Below, piece after piece: positions 36,857 through 48,449 of a stretch of 64,000 nucleotides of DNA. This stretch comes from Scalesia atractyloides (lineage: Eukaryota; Streptophyta; Magnoliopsida; Asterales; Asteraceae). A program made the translations under genes and the position numbers. Under the pieces are notes generated by a model. The model was not told the DNA's origin. It ran no database searches and was given only the letters and a program-made list of their open reading frames with translations. The DNA is taken from positions 38,100,341-38,164,340 of the forward strand of contig CAMTDV010000012.1 of the NCBI GenBank assembly GCA_947069175.1. Direction: 5' to 3'. Each line of letters begins with the position of its first letter. The stretch's first letter is position 1.

Positions 36857-36861
36857 TGGAT

Positions 36862-37926
36862 GTCAAGACTGCATTTCTATACGGCAAGGTGAAAGAGGAA
36901 ATTTACGTGGCACAACCATCGGGCTTTACTGATCCTGACAAGCCAGGTTATGCTTATAAGTTGGACAAAGCATTATAGCACCTCGCGCATGGTACGCTAC
37001 TCTTACAGAGAATCTGCTTGCCCATGACTACACACGTGGAACTATTGACCAAACTTTGTTTATCAAACGCGTTGATAAGGACATTATTCTCGTCCAAATC
37101 TACGTTGACGATATTATTTTTGGCTCCACCAATGATAGTTTGTGCCGCGAGTTCGAAGAAATCATGAAGAAGAAATTTGAGATGAGTTCATTGGGAGAGA
37201 TGACCATGTTTTTAGGACTTCAAGTTTGTCAGAGCCCTCAGGGTCATTCATCAAGGAAAATACGTACACGACGTTCTTGCCAAATTCAAGCTTACAGATT
37301 CCAAGCCAATGGCTTCACCTATACCGGAATCGCCTCTGTTAAATGAAGATGCTGAAGGAACGCCTGTTAACCCTACCATGTATCGCTCTATGATTGGATC
37401 ACTCATGTATCTCACTGCTAGCCGGCCAATTTTTATGTTTGCCGTCTGCTAGTGTGCTCGTTATCAGGCTACTCCGAAACTTTCACTTTTACATGCTTTT
37501 AAACGAATTTTTAGGTACCTCAAAGGGGCTCCATCTCTGGGCCTTTGGTATCCTAAAAATTCTGAATTTTAACTGTTTGCTTTCTCTGACAATAACCTAG
37601 GAGGTACAGATAGGGACATGCGCTCTACGTCGGCTGGTTGCCAATTTCTGGGAGATCGCCTTATTTCATGGCAATGCAAGAAGCAGCAGACGGTTTCGCT
37701 TTCCACTGCAGAGGCAGAATATGTCGCAACATCTGCTTGCTGCTCCCAGGTTTTATGGATGCAACATCAGCTTGCAGATTACGGTTTGATTTATCTAAAC
37801 ACCACGATTTATTGTGATAATGATGCCGCAATCCAAATAGTTAAAAACCTGTTTTCCACTCCAAAACCAAGCACATTAACATTAAAGTTCATTTTATACG
37901 TGATTGCTAGGAAAAGGGTCTCGTAA
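36862..37926 (+). pseudogene. pol part 2 of outer element: rest of RT and RNase H
   Basis: Continues RT directly from the Y-Q-M-D motif left of the nested insert (next residues V-K-T-A-F-L). About 13 nt are missing near 36976, where relatives encode Y-G-L-H-Q, giving a stop and frame change. The Y-V-D-D site at 37101-37112 is intact in frame 37056-37346. RNase H is recognisable at 37618-37920 (S-T-A-E-A-E-Y and Y-C-D-N-D-A-A motifs) after more shifts. Joined with part 1, this is a complete but dead Copia pol. Confidence 0.8.
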
Positions 37927-39794
37927 AGCTTGAGCAAATCCACACTGATGCAAATGTGGGATTTTTTCACGAAACCCGTTAGCAATGCACGTTTCAAGTG
38001 CTTGTGGCTCTTCTCAAAATGATTCGATTTTCTTCCTAAGCATCTACTTTCTTCGTATTTATTTACTGTTTTTCGTTTTCTTTTCGTGTGTCATAAATTT
38101 GTTCATATCTCTATGCACAAATTTAGGGGGAGAAAAAGTTCTAATTTTTTTTTGCAATGATAGGGAAATGAAATGAATATTCATGATAAAATGCTTGACT
38201 AACACATTAAGGTATAGAAGCAGAAAAGATTTGGACCGAAAGTGATGTGTCGGTAGGTCTAAAACTCAATCGGATGGGAAAAGCCAAATGATATAAACAT
38301 AATGAACTTTGTACTCAGGGGGTCACTTACTATAGGCATATGATTTTATGGTCTTAAATCTTGGTTGATAGATAGCCAACATCTGAGGTTTCGGGTCTTT
38401 ATGCTGCTGAGTCATCCGGGGATATCTTGACTGCTCTTCTGTTGCATCCAGATTATATGCAGACCTAGGCACAGTCAGGATATCTTTATAAAAAGCCAAA
38501 ATGGAAGGGCCAAAATCCAAAAGAACAAAAGTTTCTTTATAAGTTCTTACGTACCTCATAAGGTATTTGCCTAACCCTCGTCAGTCACTATTGGTCTCTC
38601 TGCTGTACAGAAGTACTGACCTGTTCACCAATAACCTGACATTGTAAAACAAAGGATGACTTCGGTATACTCACCTGCTACGATGAACCGTTGTGCTTAC
38701 CTTGATCGCGGGGGTATGTCATGGTATGGGACACACGAGTATCTTAGTATAAAATTACCCTAATGCATATCATAGAGTTTAATCTACAAGGGTTGATTTT
38801 TAGATTTAAGTGGACAAGTATACTGACAGTCGCTTAGACCAACCGAACCTACTCATATCGAAAAATGTTCTTTGGTAAGTATTTGAAGCGATTTGATCCC
38901 TTAGCAATGCTGTGTTAATTATTTATGTATGTTTTAATAAGTTCTCCTTGTGATGGTTGGATGCTTGGTTAGTTTACTTGATGAATTTTGGTAGGATGGT
39001 TTTCTGTCAAGAGATATTGGACTGGCCCAGTGTGCTTTGGTATTTGACTCGGCCTGATGAAATTGGTTTGAAGTCTAAAAATCAAAATTAAGTTACTGTT
39101 CCGAATTGGGCTCAATTGGGCCAGGGATTACTGTTCCGGATTGGACCTGTCCGGAATGGCCCATTTAAGTCATTTTGATCAGGCCCAAATGTATTACTGT
39201 TCCGGATTGGGCCTGTCACAAGCCCAATCCGGACTCAAATATCAGGCCCAAGCCCATTTCAGAAAACTATATTGTCATCTCTGTTCTCATTTCGGATTAT
39301 TCAAAATCCGAGTTACTGTTATTCTCTCTGATTCTCTCTCGAACTGCATATTTCGGACTACCATTCCGGATCAGGTACATATGCATTCCGGATTGATCTT
39401 CAAAGAATTAGCATTTCGAATTGATAATTGTGCTCATTCCGGATGGATATTCATCCGAAATGATGAACTCGGATCTCATTTCGGATTAATCTTCATCGGG
39501 ATGCATATTTATCCGGAATACATAATCCGGATTGATAAGAGTGTTCCGGATTCATTCTAAGGTTGGACCTTTTGAATTGTTGAACCCCTTAACTAAGTTT
39601 AGACCTTTTGAATTGTTGAACCCCTTAACTAATTTGAACTGGCTTTAATTTGAACTTTGACCTCTGTTGACCTGTCTAGTTAGTGTTAACCCTATTAATT
39701 CATTTAACTCAGTTATCTTGGTTAACTCAGTTATATCAGTTTACCCAGTTTGCTTCTGTTAGTTGATTTTTAACTCGGTTAATTTTTGACAGAC
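37927..39794 (+). other. 3' spacer of outer element, with a second CCGGAT-rich block
   Basis: No coding content recognised. A PPT-like aggggga lies near 38127, right after RNase H. The segment 39090-39560 has about 20 ccggat/ttcggat-type motifs mixed with gggcctg, like the leader at 19120-19745. Tandem twofold repeats occur near 39560-39635 (gaccttttgaattgttgaac). Confidence 0.6.
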
Positions 39795-42494
39795 ATGGTG
39801 GAGGAAGCTTTCGATGCTGGTAGAAGAACAGTTCCACAATCAGGCTGATACCTTTCAGATCCACCGGCTGAGTATTTTCAGGAGTTTCAGTCAATGATTG
39901 TGGGGATTAATAGTTGTCGGATTGCCTACGCTCTTCGAGTAAATCCTGTGATCTACAGAGATTTGGTTCATTCGTTTTGGAAGAGAGCGCGAATACACCA
40001 AGAGGTGAAGATGGAAGACCGTTCAAACGATCACAGATTCAGGGGAAGGAGATAGTAGTTAATGAGGCTTGTGTGAGGGAAGTGTTGCAGCTAACAGATA
40101 TTACGGTGATCCAACCACGTATGTCAAGGAGAAAGTGTTGCCGGTACTGATGGAGATGAGCTATGAAGGTTCTTATCCGCCATTGCTAAAGAAGATGTTT
40201 CCTGCGTATTGGAGACTACTTATACACATGTTTATGCAATGTGTGTAAGAGAATAAAGGTGGATTGGATCAGCCTAATCAGGCTCAGACTCGGTGATCGT
40301 TTCATTGGTTATGGATTGGAAATATAACTACTCCGGTTATATTTTCGAAAACATGAGGAAGATATTAGAGCAGTCCAAGAAAAGGATGTTTCTGTTGTAT
40401 CCACGGTTTATCCAACTGATTCTCGATGCTCGTTACCCTGACTTAGCTAAGGATGCCACACATGTGAATTTGCTGAATATGAAGCCAATGGGGCCTACCA
40501 TTTTTGCAACTGTGAAGAAGAACCGTTCTAATTCGAAGACGGTATTTGTGGGTAGGTTCCCTCTGAAGAAGTTTGGCAAGTTTTCGAAAGTTGTAGGTCT
40601 GCATGCTCCTCCACCTCCTCCTCCTTCGGTAAATGGAATTGTAGCCGAGGAACACGATATACCGGTTAAGGAAAAAGAGATCGAAGTTGAGGATCTGGTT
40701 ACAGATGATGAAGACGATGTTGGACAAGCCTTTCTGGATGATCTCGATGCATTCAATGCTACATTAACTCCTGTTCTTCCAGAGTTATCATCTAAGAATC
40801 TAGCTGATCTGATTGCTCAACTGAAGGACATCCAATAGAAACAAGGTGATCCTCCACTAGACATTCCGTCTGTTATTGCAACTACTGTTCAGCCTGATGA
40901 AGATGACGAAGACAAAGAAGATGAAGTTCCGTTGATCAAGAGACGCAGAACTGAGCTGAGCATTTCAGCGAGTACATCCGAGGCTCCAGTTGCTGTTATA
41001 GTTGCTACTTCTGAGTTGATTACTTCTACTGTTGTCGAGAGCACTGCTGCTGAGGTTATTGTTACAGAATCGGTTGCTTGTACTTTGATGGTTGATACGC
41101 CTATTGTTTCTACACAGCCCACAGTTCCTGTCATTACACAGTCTACAGTGGTATCGATTCCTGCTGCCGCAACATTATAAATGATGGCATTTGGAGGCAG
41201 TTCATCGGGTGCAGGAGGTTCAGAAGCGGGTGGTAGTGGTGCTGGTTACTCTGATGATATTGCTGATGATTATATACGCAGATCTGAGAAGCGGGTGTTT
41301 GAGTTTGGGGGTTTAGACAGTGATAATGATGATACTGAGGTAGATGTTGTTGAGTTAAAGAAACGGGTTGTTGTACTGGAATAGGAGGCCATGTTAAAGG
41401 ATGTACAGATTGCCTCCCTATAGAATCGTTTGGATGTTCGAGATCAAACAATCGAACAGCTGTAGGGAGATCTGACTATGCTAATGACTATCGTGTTTGA
41501 TTTGAGGGGCAAGTTAGAGAACAAGTTTGGCAGAGAGTTCAGCGATCCGACCGACGATCCTATGAATGTTGAAACCCGTCATCGTGCGGCACATCAACGA
41601 ATGGCTGAAGAAACAGAAGAGCAGAGGTTGGCGGCTGAGCAATTAGCAACCGAACGTCAAGCTGGTATTGATGATTACTTGAAGGATCCGCGCAAGAAGT
41701 TCACTGCGAGTCAGAAACGCGCTACAAATCTGAGGAAGAAGAAGCAGATGGTATTAATGAAGAACGTGAATGTGAATCCTCTGGATGAAAACTTCAGCTG
41801 AAAGATCCTACAAATCAATCTGATAGATACGTCATGGAGTTGGGTTCGAGCTATTATAGCAAGGTGGGTAACAAGTCTAAAGTGTTGAGTTGGATGTATG
41901 ACCATATCAAGAACATGTGGATCATTATACGTCAAGATGGAACAAGAGAATATTATTCGAAAGAGTCACAGTTTGAGACTTGGACGAAGGTCGCACTGAC
42001 AGATTTGTTAAGAGCTCCGTACACTAACGACGATATGACAGAGCGTGGACCGGGTTGGAGGTTCTTTAAAAGGCTTGAACGGGAGGTTAGGATGGATTTA
42101 AGAGTATGAAGACCGCCGAACCATATCTGAGAGCAACCAAAGGAGTTCGTGATGCACACACTGGCAAACGATTTAAATCTGTGATGTGGCCTCCTACGGA
42201 TAAAGAATTGGTGATTCTAGTTGCTCCTACCTTCCAAGAGGGATTTTAAAGAATTTAACTTCTGGTTATACGATCCAAAGGTCAGAAGTGTTGCGATAGT
42301 AACGAAAGAGAAGGCTTTCAGGGTGAATGATGTTGTGGATTTGGTCAGCTTCCATGATTAAGATTTACAGGTTTTAGCTTCTCATCAAATACGTACTGCT
42401 GAACTTTATGAGGTGTGTGCCAAAGATTGGACAGCTGCAGTTGCAAGAATTATTGCTGGACGTTTGGGAGTGGATACGGCGCCGAAGGATAAAT
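39795..42494 (+). pseudogene. extra 3' (envelope-position) frame of outer SIRE-like element, broken
   Basis: The start is ATG 39795, with TGA after 17 codons and then several frames. Recognisable stretches are 39846-40010 (N-P-V-I-Y-R-D), a globular part at 40293-40838 ending in an acidic segment, a Ser/Thr/Val-rich part at 40932-41180, a Gly-rich part at 41181-41384, a coiled-coil-like basic stretch at 41478-41801, and a C-terminal part at 41834-42109 (W-M-Y-D-H, Y-Y-S-K, G-P-G-W-R-F-F-K). From memory this matches a recurrent Asteraceae SIRE-associated hypothetical protein. I see no signal peptide or membrane anchor that would prove an envelope role. Confidence 0.6.
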
Positions 42495-42500
42495 GAAGAA

Positions 42501-42514
42501 ACCTAGGGGGAGAT
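42501..42514 (+). other. polypurine tract of outer element
   Basis: The purine-rich segment aggggga sits directly before the 3' LTR start TGTTGGG at 42515, the standard plus-strand primer position. Confidence 0.75.
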
Positions 42515-42826
42515 TGTTGGGCTTGGAGCTTAAGGGTTTATGCATTTATATTGATTTTTGGGCTTTTGGGTTACTTTTAGGCAGTTTGGGCTTCCTAGTG
42601 CCAAGTGGGCCTAGGGTTGTATAGTTGGGCTTTGTCATGTCTATAAATAGAGGGGTTTGGGAACTTGTTAAGGGTTAGAGAGTTGATTACTAAACTTGTA
42701 TCTGACATCCTCTGGTGTATGCAAGTTATTATATTCAAGTTATTCAAGTTGTTCTTCATCCTGATCATTATTTCCGCAATTGATTAGGATAACGATACCT
42801 GTTTGATCCGTTTCACGGGACTTACA
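42515..42826 (+). repeat. 3' LTR of outer Copia element
   Basis: 312 bp, TGTTGGG...ACTTACA. It carries a 10-bp internal duplication (attcaagtt twice, near 42735) absent from the 5' LTR. TATA box tataaata is at 42642-42649. Confidence 0.85.
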
Positions 42827-43396
42827 ATTTTATTATTTAATATATAAAATTATATTTATTCAACCGTGTAATAAGCATGGTTTTTGAAGATATATTGATT
42901 TATTATATAGTATATATAAGATTACATTTATTCAACCTGTGTAATACATAGGGTTCTAACCTAGTTTATGTTTATATTAAACTACTTTAATATGAATCAC
43001 TTTTCATCAGATTTTTGAAATTCACTTTTGATTATATCTAAACTAGGTTATCACCTGTAAATACTCACGAGTTCGGATATTTAAATTTTATTAAACACAA
43101 CTGTGTATATATTAAAAAAAACTGAATAATGCGTGAACTTCATGGGTTTAACCATCTAATTTACATAAGTACATAAGTGTAGAAGTTCCCTTGTATAAAC
43201 ATATCAACTTTTTTTTAGAATCACAACTAATACTAATCTACTCCTATTAACCTCCACCTTTAATATAAAGATTCAACTAACCAATTACCACCAATTGATG
43301 TCCTTTGCGAACTTGTATTAACCATCCATAACAACAAATGATAATAAAAGTATGTACATAATCGTATAAGAAAATATCATTGTTTGTCAGTGCTTA
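42827..43396. other. continuation of the Helitron-like array, then AT-rich spacer
   Basis: 42827-42964 continues the 70-bp array interrupted at 18731 and ends ggttctaacctag|t. From 42965 to 43396 I see AT-rich sequence without gene, RNA or clear element. Confidence 0.55.
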
Positions 43397-44083
43397 TGTT
43401 GGAAGTGAACCCTACAAAAAACAGATGATAGAAAGCCAAATATACTACAACCTTTGATCCTAACTATAATATAACATCTGCCCAAGTCAAGCTCTGCTGA
43501 AGACTAAATGTCCAAGGTCTGCCATAGCAAAACTCTGTTGAGGATAAAGCTCTGCTGGAATCTAAAGCTAAAGGTCTGCCAAGGCAAAACTCTATTGAAG
43601 TATAAAGCTAAAGGTCTGCCAAGACAAAGCTCTACTGAAGACCAACAGAGGATGTCTCATCATTGTTTTACTATCAGTCCTTGTAATGTTTAGTTTATAG
43701 CAGTGGTTAGCTTATTAGATGTTGTTAGTTTGTTATTTTTGTTAAGTGTCACTTTCATGCTGACATCATTATAAGATGCTCAATGGTTAAGATTGTAGTA
43801 TAAATAGAACATTGCATGTACTGTTCTATTGGATGACTTTCATCAATTATCAATCTAACATATTTTTTTTACATTCTGTACAAACAAATCAGTGATCTAA
43901 GGCTGACGGGGAGATTGTGAGTTATATGCAAGTAATTATAATTACGAAAGCATGACAATGAAAACAATCTCTCGACTGTTATGAATTAAAGTTCATCATT
44001 CCGCTGCATGTTCATCTGATTTATCTTCTTTCATTTATCATTTTTAGAACTTTCATAAACAGTTTCAAACTCAGATCCTAACA
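43397..44083 (+). repeat. 5' LTR of third Copia element
   Basis: Contains three imperfect repeats of aaggtctgcca-gcaaa-ctct (about 43515, 43572, 43611) and a TATA-like gtataaata near 43799. No second copy is in the window, so the start is judged from TGTTGGAA and the end from the adjacent PBS. Confidence 0.65.
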
Positions 44084-44099
44084 ATTGATATCAGAGCTT

Positions 44100-45760
44100 G
44101 GTCAATCGAATTTGATTTAACAATCAATTTGATTAGAAATGGACATTTTGCACCAGTTGGCTCTGTTAAGTGTCAGAGCTAACAAATATTACAAGAAAAC
44201 TGGTAGAAAGTTTACTGGGTTGCATGGGAGAACAAAGTTGGGCTAGATAAGTCAAAAATTAAATGTTATAAATGTAATACGCTAGGACACTTTGCTAAAG
44301 AATGTAGGTCTCAATCAACTGGACCAATTGTCACACATCCTAGCCTTAGACCTCAAAACAATGTCCATCATTCCCAATATACGCTTGCTCCTCATATGCA
44401 AAACACTACTCATTTTGCACACCCTGCTTCCACAGTTCCTGTACAATATGTTCAAACCACTGTTCCTCAAATTCAATATGTTCAAGAATCAGCTCCCCAG
44501 GTTCAAATGCAACCTGCACAACAAGTTACTCAAACCACTTCTAAGGCAGAGGTTAATCAACAGAGTTTCTTTACTCAGGGCTTTGTTGATTGGAGTAGCT
44601 TACCTGAGGATCTGACTGATGAAAACTTTGCTCTAATTGCTGACACTAAAAAAAAAACAAAATGAATTTTGCTTTATGGCATTAGATTCTATAGTTGAGG
44701 GTGTTGAATTTGAGGAGGTGGGATCTAAATCTGTTGAGTCTAATGCTCATGATGAAACAATGGTTACAAAAGAAAGTGCTGATGAAGATGTGAAACCTCT
44801 GTCTGACCCATGGGATGCTAGTGTTTGTGAAGGTGAATGTGATTGTGCCATGATGGCTGCCACTAAGGTATCTCCTCAGGTCTTAAAAGATCTATGTTCA
44901 GATAAATGCATCATAGCTATTGCCAACATAGAAGAGGTGAATGAAAACCTTAGAAATAAGATTTTGGATGATGAATTGTAATTTGAAAAGCTTTCAAAAG
45001 AGTTAAAATTAAATTTGCTTGAAAAAGAATCTAAAATCAACAGCTTAAAACATGAAGCAAGCATAACCAATGATCAACTCCAAACCATGATAGAAAAATA
45101 TCAGGTTTGCAAAAAGGAGTTGGAATCCACCCAAATCACTTGTGAAAAATGGGTGGAATCCTAAAAAGGTTATGAGATTTTGCTGGAAAACCAGGTCAAA
45201 AGTAACATAAAATTTGGCATAGGATTCAAGAGAAATGACCAAGTCGCTAAAAATGTTACTGAAAATGATTTGGTGTGGTTGAAATTGTTCCAACAAACTT
45301 GGCTGGTCAAGAAATCAAAGTCACTGATAAAATGGAAATAAAATTATTTTAGAAAGACATGAGGGATCCTCAACTTTTGAGAAGACTGAGAAATATCAAT
45401 TCAAACCCACATGGTCTAATGAATGTACATTCTTGAAAATTTAAAGCCAATGGATTTTTCAACCATTGAAGGTGTCAAAGCACCAAAGGCTAGAATCATT
45501 CCCAGAACAGATTTACCACCAGATGTTACAGCATCTGCTGACAAAAAGTCTAAAAAAGGGGAAAAAGAAAGAAAAGATCAAAAACTTGTTTTGTGATTTT
45601 TGTGAAAAGAAGAACCATGTTACTAAAAACTGTCTTCTTCTAAAAGCTTATGACGTTAACAAAATAGGTGAGATCGTTGATTCTCCAAATTGCACAATTT
45701 GTAATAAAACAAATCATAAAACTCAAGAGTGTGTTTATCTAAAAACTTTGATGTGAAAAA
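44100..45760 (+). pseudogene. gag remnant of third Copia element
   Basis: Most of the N-terminal Gag core is missing. A CCHC knuckle at 44264-44305 is followed by a Gln/Pro-rich stretch (44396-44660), an acidic region (44637-44981), a coiled-coil-like Lys/Glu-rich part (44985-45160, with stops), and two more CCHC-like knuckles in frame 45466-45756 (C-D-F-C..H..C and C-T-I-C..H..C). Several frameshifts and stops are present. Confidence 0.65.
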
Positions 45761-46208
45761 GAATGAGTATAAATCCAAACACAAGAGAGTTTAAAGACAA
45801 GTTCTGCAAAAGGAAAGTCTAAACAGACCTTTGTGTCTGTTGAAACATCTGTTACCAAAGCACTGCACAAAACCTCTGCTCCTAGAGAGGTGCAGGTAAC
45901 AGGTGCTCCACCTGCCAACAAGTACCCAAGAGGATATGACCAACCAATGTACCAAAAAAGTACTTCTTTGTTATTAGGGTTACAAAAAGCCCTCAAAACC
46001 AAGAGTAAATAGGCATCCTATGGTAACCATCATCTAATAGGAGATCGGTCTCAACAGATGTTACAAAGATCTGTTCAAACCTTTGCTCATTCTTCCAAAT
46101 TTGAGACTGGCATGTTTGTGATCCCTTCCAAAGCCATTTTGGCTTTGGAAACCCCTAAACTAATTACTTACCATTGTTCAGGGAGCTTCTACTTGCCTTG
46201 ATAGTCTA
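45761..46208 (+). other. gag-protease linker of third Copia element
   Basis: Broken coding sequence between the last knuckle and the protease motif. No domain recognised. Confidence 0.45.
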
Positions 46209-46781
46209 TGGTATGTAGATAGTGGAGCTCTAGGCATATGACAGGATGTAGAGCCCTTCTCAAAAACTTTATGGCTGATGGAGGGGGTGATATATCCTTT
46301 AGTAACAATTCAATAGGGAAGGTGCTTGGGTCAGGAACAGTTTAGGCTGGGAAACTCAAATTTGAAAATGTCAATCTTATGACAATCTGAAATTTAATCT
46401 TCTTAGTGTTTCACAAATGAGTGACAAGGGCTATGGGTCATTTTTAACTAAGAAAACTTGTCAGATTCTTGAGCCAGAAGTGGTTAAAAAGATTGATTAA
46501 ATCATAGTTGAGAGCAAAGCACAACTTGTTGCTCATAGGAGTGGCAATATGTATGTGGTTGATATGTTAAGGATAACCAATGACTGATGCCTGTATGTGC
46601 TCAGCTGACTCTAACAAAGAGACAAAATTATGGCACAGAAGACTTGGACACACAAATCTGATAACTATCACCACACTCTCTAAACAAGGCCTTGTAAGAG
46701 GCTTACCATAAAAAATTTTCACAAAATAAGAACATTGTGTTTCCTGTTTAAAAGGAAAACAACATAAAAGTTCTTACAAAC
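46209..46781 (+). pseudogene. protease and integrase start of third Copia element, truncated
   Basis: W-Y-V-D-S-G-A is read at 46209-46229, with the protease Asp intact and a shift just after it. The pre-integrase zinc region (W-H-R-R-L-G-H and C-V-S-C-L-K-G-K) ends at 46781, where the Gypsy LTR starts. Catalytic integrase residues lie outside this piece. Confidence 0.7.
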
Positions 46782-48449
46782 TGTCACACCCCGGCTTTCT
46801 ACATCCAATCAAGCATCGGTGGGCCCAGGTGGGGAATATCGTGACGTAAGTTGATAACATCATAGACAATTAAACACAACACAACGGAAGTCTTGGATTT
46901 AAATTACTATTACAAACCAAATGTTCAAAATACAAAATAATATACTGGCTCGTAGTAGAAGATCCACAGGCGGATCATAAATGTATAAGGAAAGAATGTA
47001 AAACAGACTTTAGGCAGATCTAGGATTTGCAAGATCCTCTTATCACTATCGAGCACTACCAGCCTATTTCTTATTGTTCCTGCAAGCTTAGTCTTTTCAA
47101 AATACGTTAGCTTTCGCTGGTAAATACACCCAACTGACTCATTTTGAAAACATTTAAAATATGTTTTAAGTGCGTATCGACACAAAATCTTTTATAACTT
47201 GGGAAAGTTGACGTTGCAACCTTGTTAACAGATTTACATGTTTGTCCATACATACAGGGCCCAGTGCGAAAACCGAGACATGATTAACGTACACACCACT
47301 TTGGACTCACGAAGGAGTCAATTCTTCCCAACTTTATGGGCAATGCATTTTGAGCGTCTATCGGGTGTATGCCTACACCCGCGCTAAGGTCGTGGTCATT
47401 ATCTATTGTAATGAGCCGAGGATATCCAGGACACGGTAGTTAATCCCCGATGTTTAAATTATCAAACAAAACTGATTAAAACAGAATATGCGGATTTACT
47501 AGCCATAATCAGGCATTTGATTGATCCCATTTCCGACCAAGCGGTAATAATTTACCGTAACCCAAGCCGTATAGGGGAAATAAGTCGAGAGTATTTACCT
47601 GAGCTAGTCTTCGTTTAAACGCAAGATTTATTAACGCAGCCGTATACAAAAGCACTAAGTGCAGATAGCATTTACCAAAATGTCTCTAGTCTGGATTATG
47701 GCATAAGCTAACCAATTAAATACTAACGGTCTTATTTAAGTCATAGACTTAGACCGACTATCGTACTGATCAAAACGTATAATGCTAGATTAAACGATGA
47801 TTGGATAGAATGTAGTTTAATCCCACAAGTACATTGACTTATGTGATATGGATAAACTATAAACATTCTGTATTTTGAAACTTTAAATGACAAGGTTAGA
47901 CCCGTTTCGGTTAATTTCTGTAAACTAGTTACATTTGCTTAACCGTACGCATATCAGCGATATCGGTTAACCAGATAAGTTATGGACAAGTCCTATATGC
48001 CATTACACTTTAAATAAGTTGTAATATCAGTGGGATATCAACTTTTATGCCCGTCATGGTTTTAAGTGAAACTATGCCTCATAAGGGCGTTTTTCATACC
48101 GTATAAAAGGAACTTGAATATAATTTAATGTTATATTTATAAATATTATGGAAAAATAACTTATTTATGATATAATATCAGTAGGATATTAATTATATGT
48201 GTAATTTATCTTTTATGACCAAACTAGGTACTGAAGGGGCATTTTGGTCATTTTACACATAGTTTATGAATCATTTGAGATTATGAGTTTATATCTTGTA
48301 ACTACTGTAAAAATATTTAAAATAAGTTTTGAATTCAGTACGTAACAAGTCTTGGTTAGTAAATATGGCTTAAAACCATACTATGCGCCGAAACGACGCT
48401 TATATCGTAAAATGACGATTTGTGTGACGTTTAATGAAAACTAATGTTA

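Larger units (their letters stand above)
18732..42826 (+). mobile_element. outer SIRE-like Copia retrotransposon (24.1 kb including a nested element)
   Basis: LTRs at both ends are in the same orientation, with a tRNA-iMet-type PBS after the 5' LTR and a polypurine tract before the 3' LTR. Order inside is leader, Gag, PR, INT, RT (interrupted), RH, long spacer, extra 3' frame. Integrase before RT makes it Copia. The two-knuckle Gag, long 3' spacer and extra 3' frame point to the SIRE/Maximus lineage. LTRs differ by about 14 substitutions plus a few indels over 290 bp by eye, so it is old. The target duplication lies in a T run and cannot be fixed. All reading frames are broken. Confidence 0.85.
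43397..46781 (+). mobile_element. third Copia element, 5' half only
   Basis: A 687-bp LTR (TGTTGGAAGTG...CCTAACA, 43397-44083) is followed by a PBS-like ttgatatcagagc (44085-44097), Gag remnants, a protease motif and the start of integrase. The sequence then stops abruptly at 46781, where the minus-strand Gypsy LTR begins. The missing half is expected beyond the right window edge if the Gypsy insertion was simple. Confidence 0.75.

Noticed and set aside
41143..41451. Minus-strand His/Gln-rich 102-codon frame
   Set aside because: Antisense shadow of the decayed extra 3' frame of the outer Copia element.
18732..42826. Active retrotransposons
   Set aside because: Both nested elements have stops and frameshifts in Gag and Pol, and the outer one is physically split. 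Movement in trans cannot be excluded but nothing supports it.
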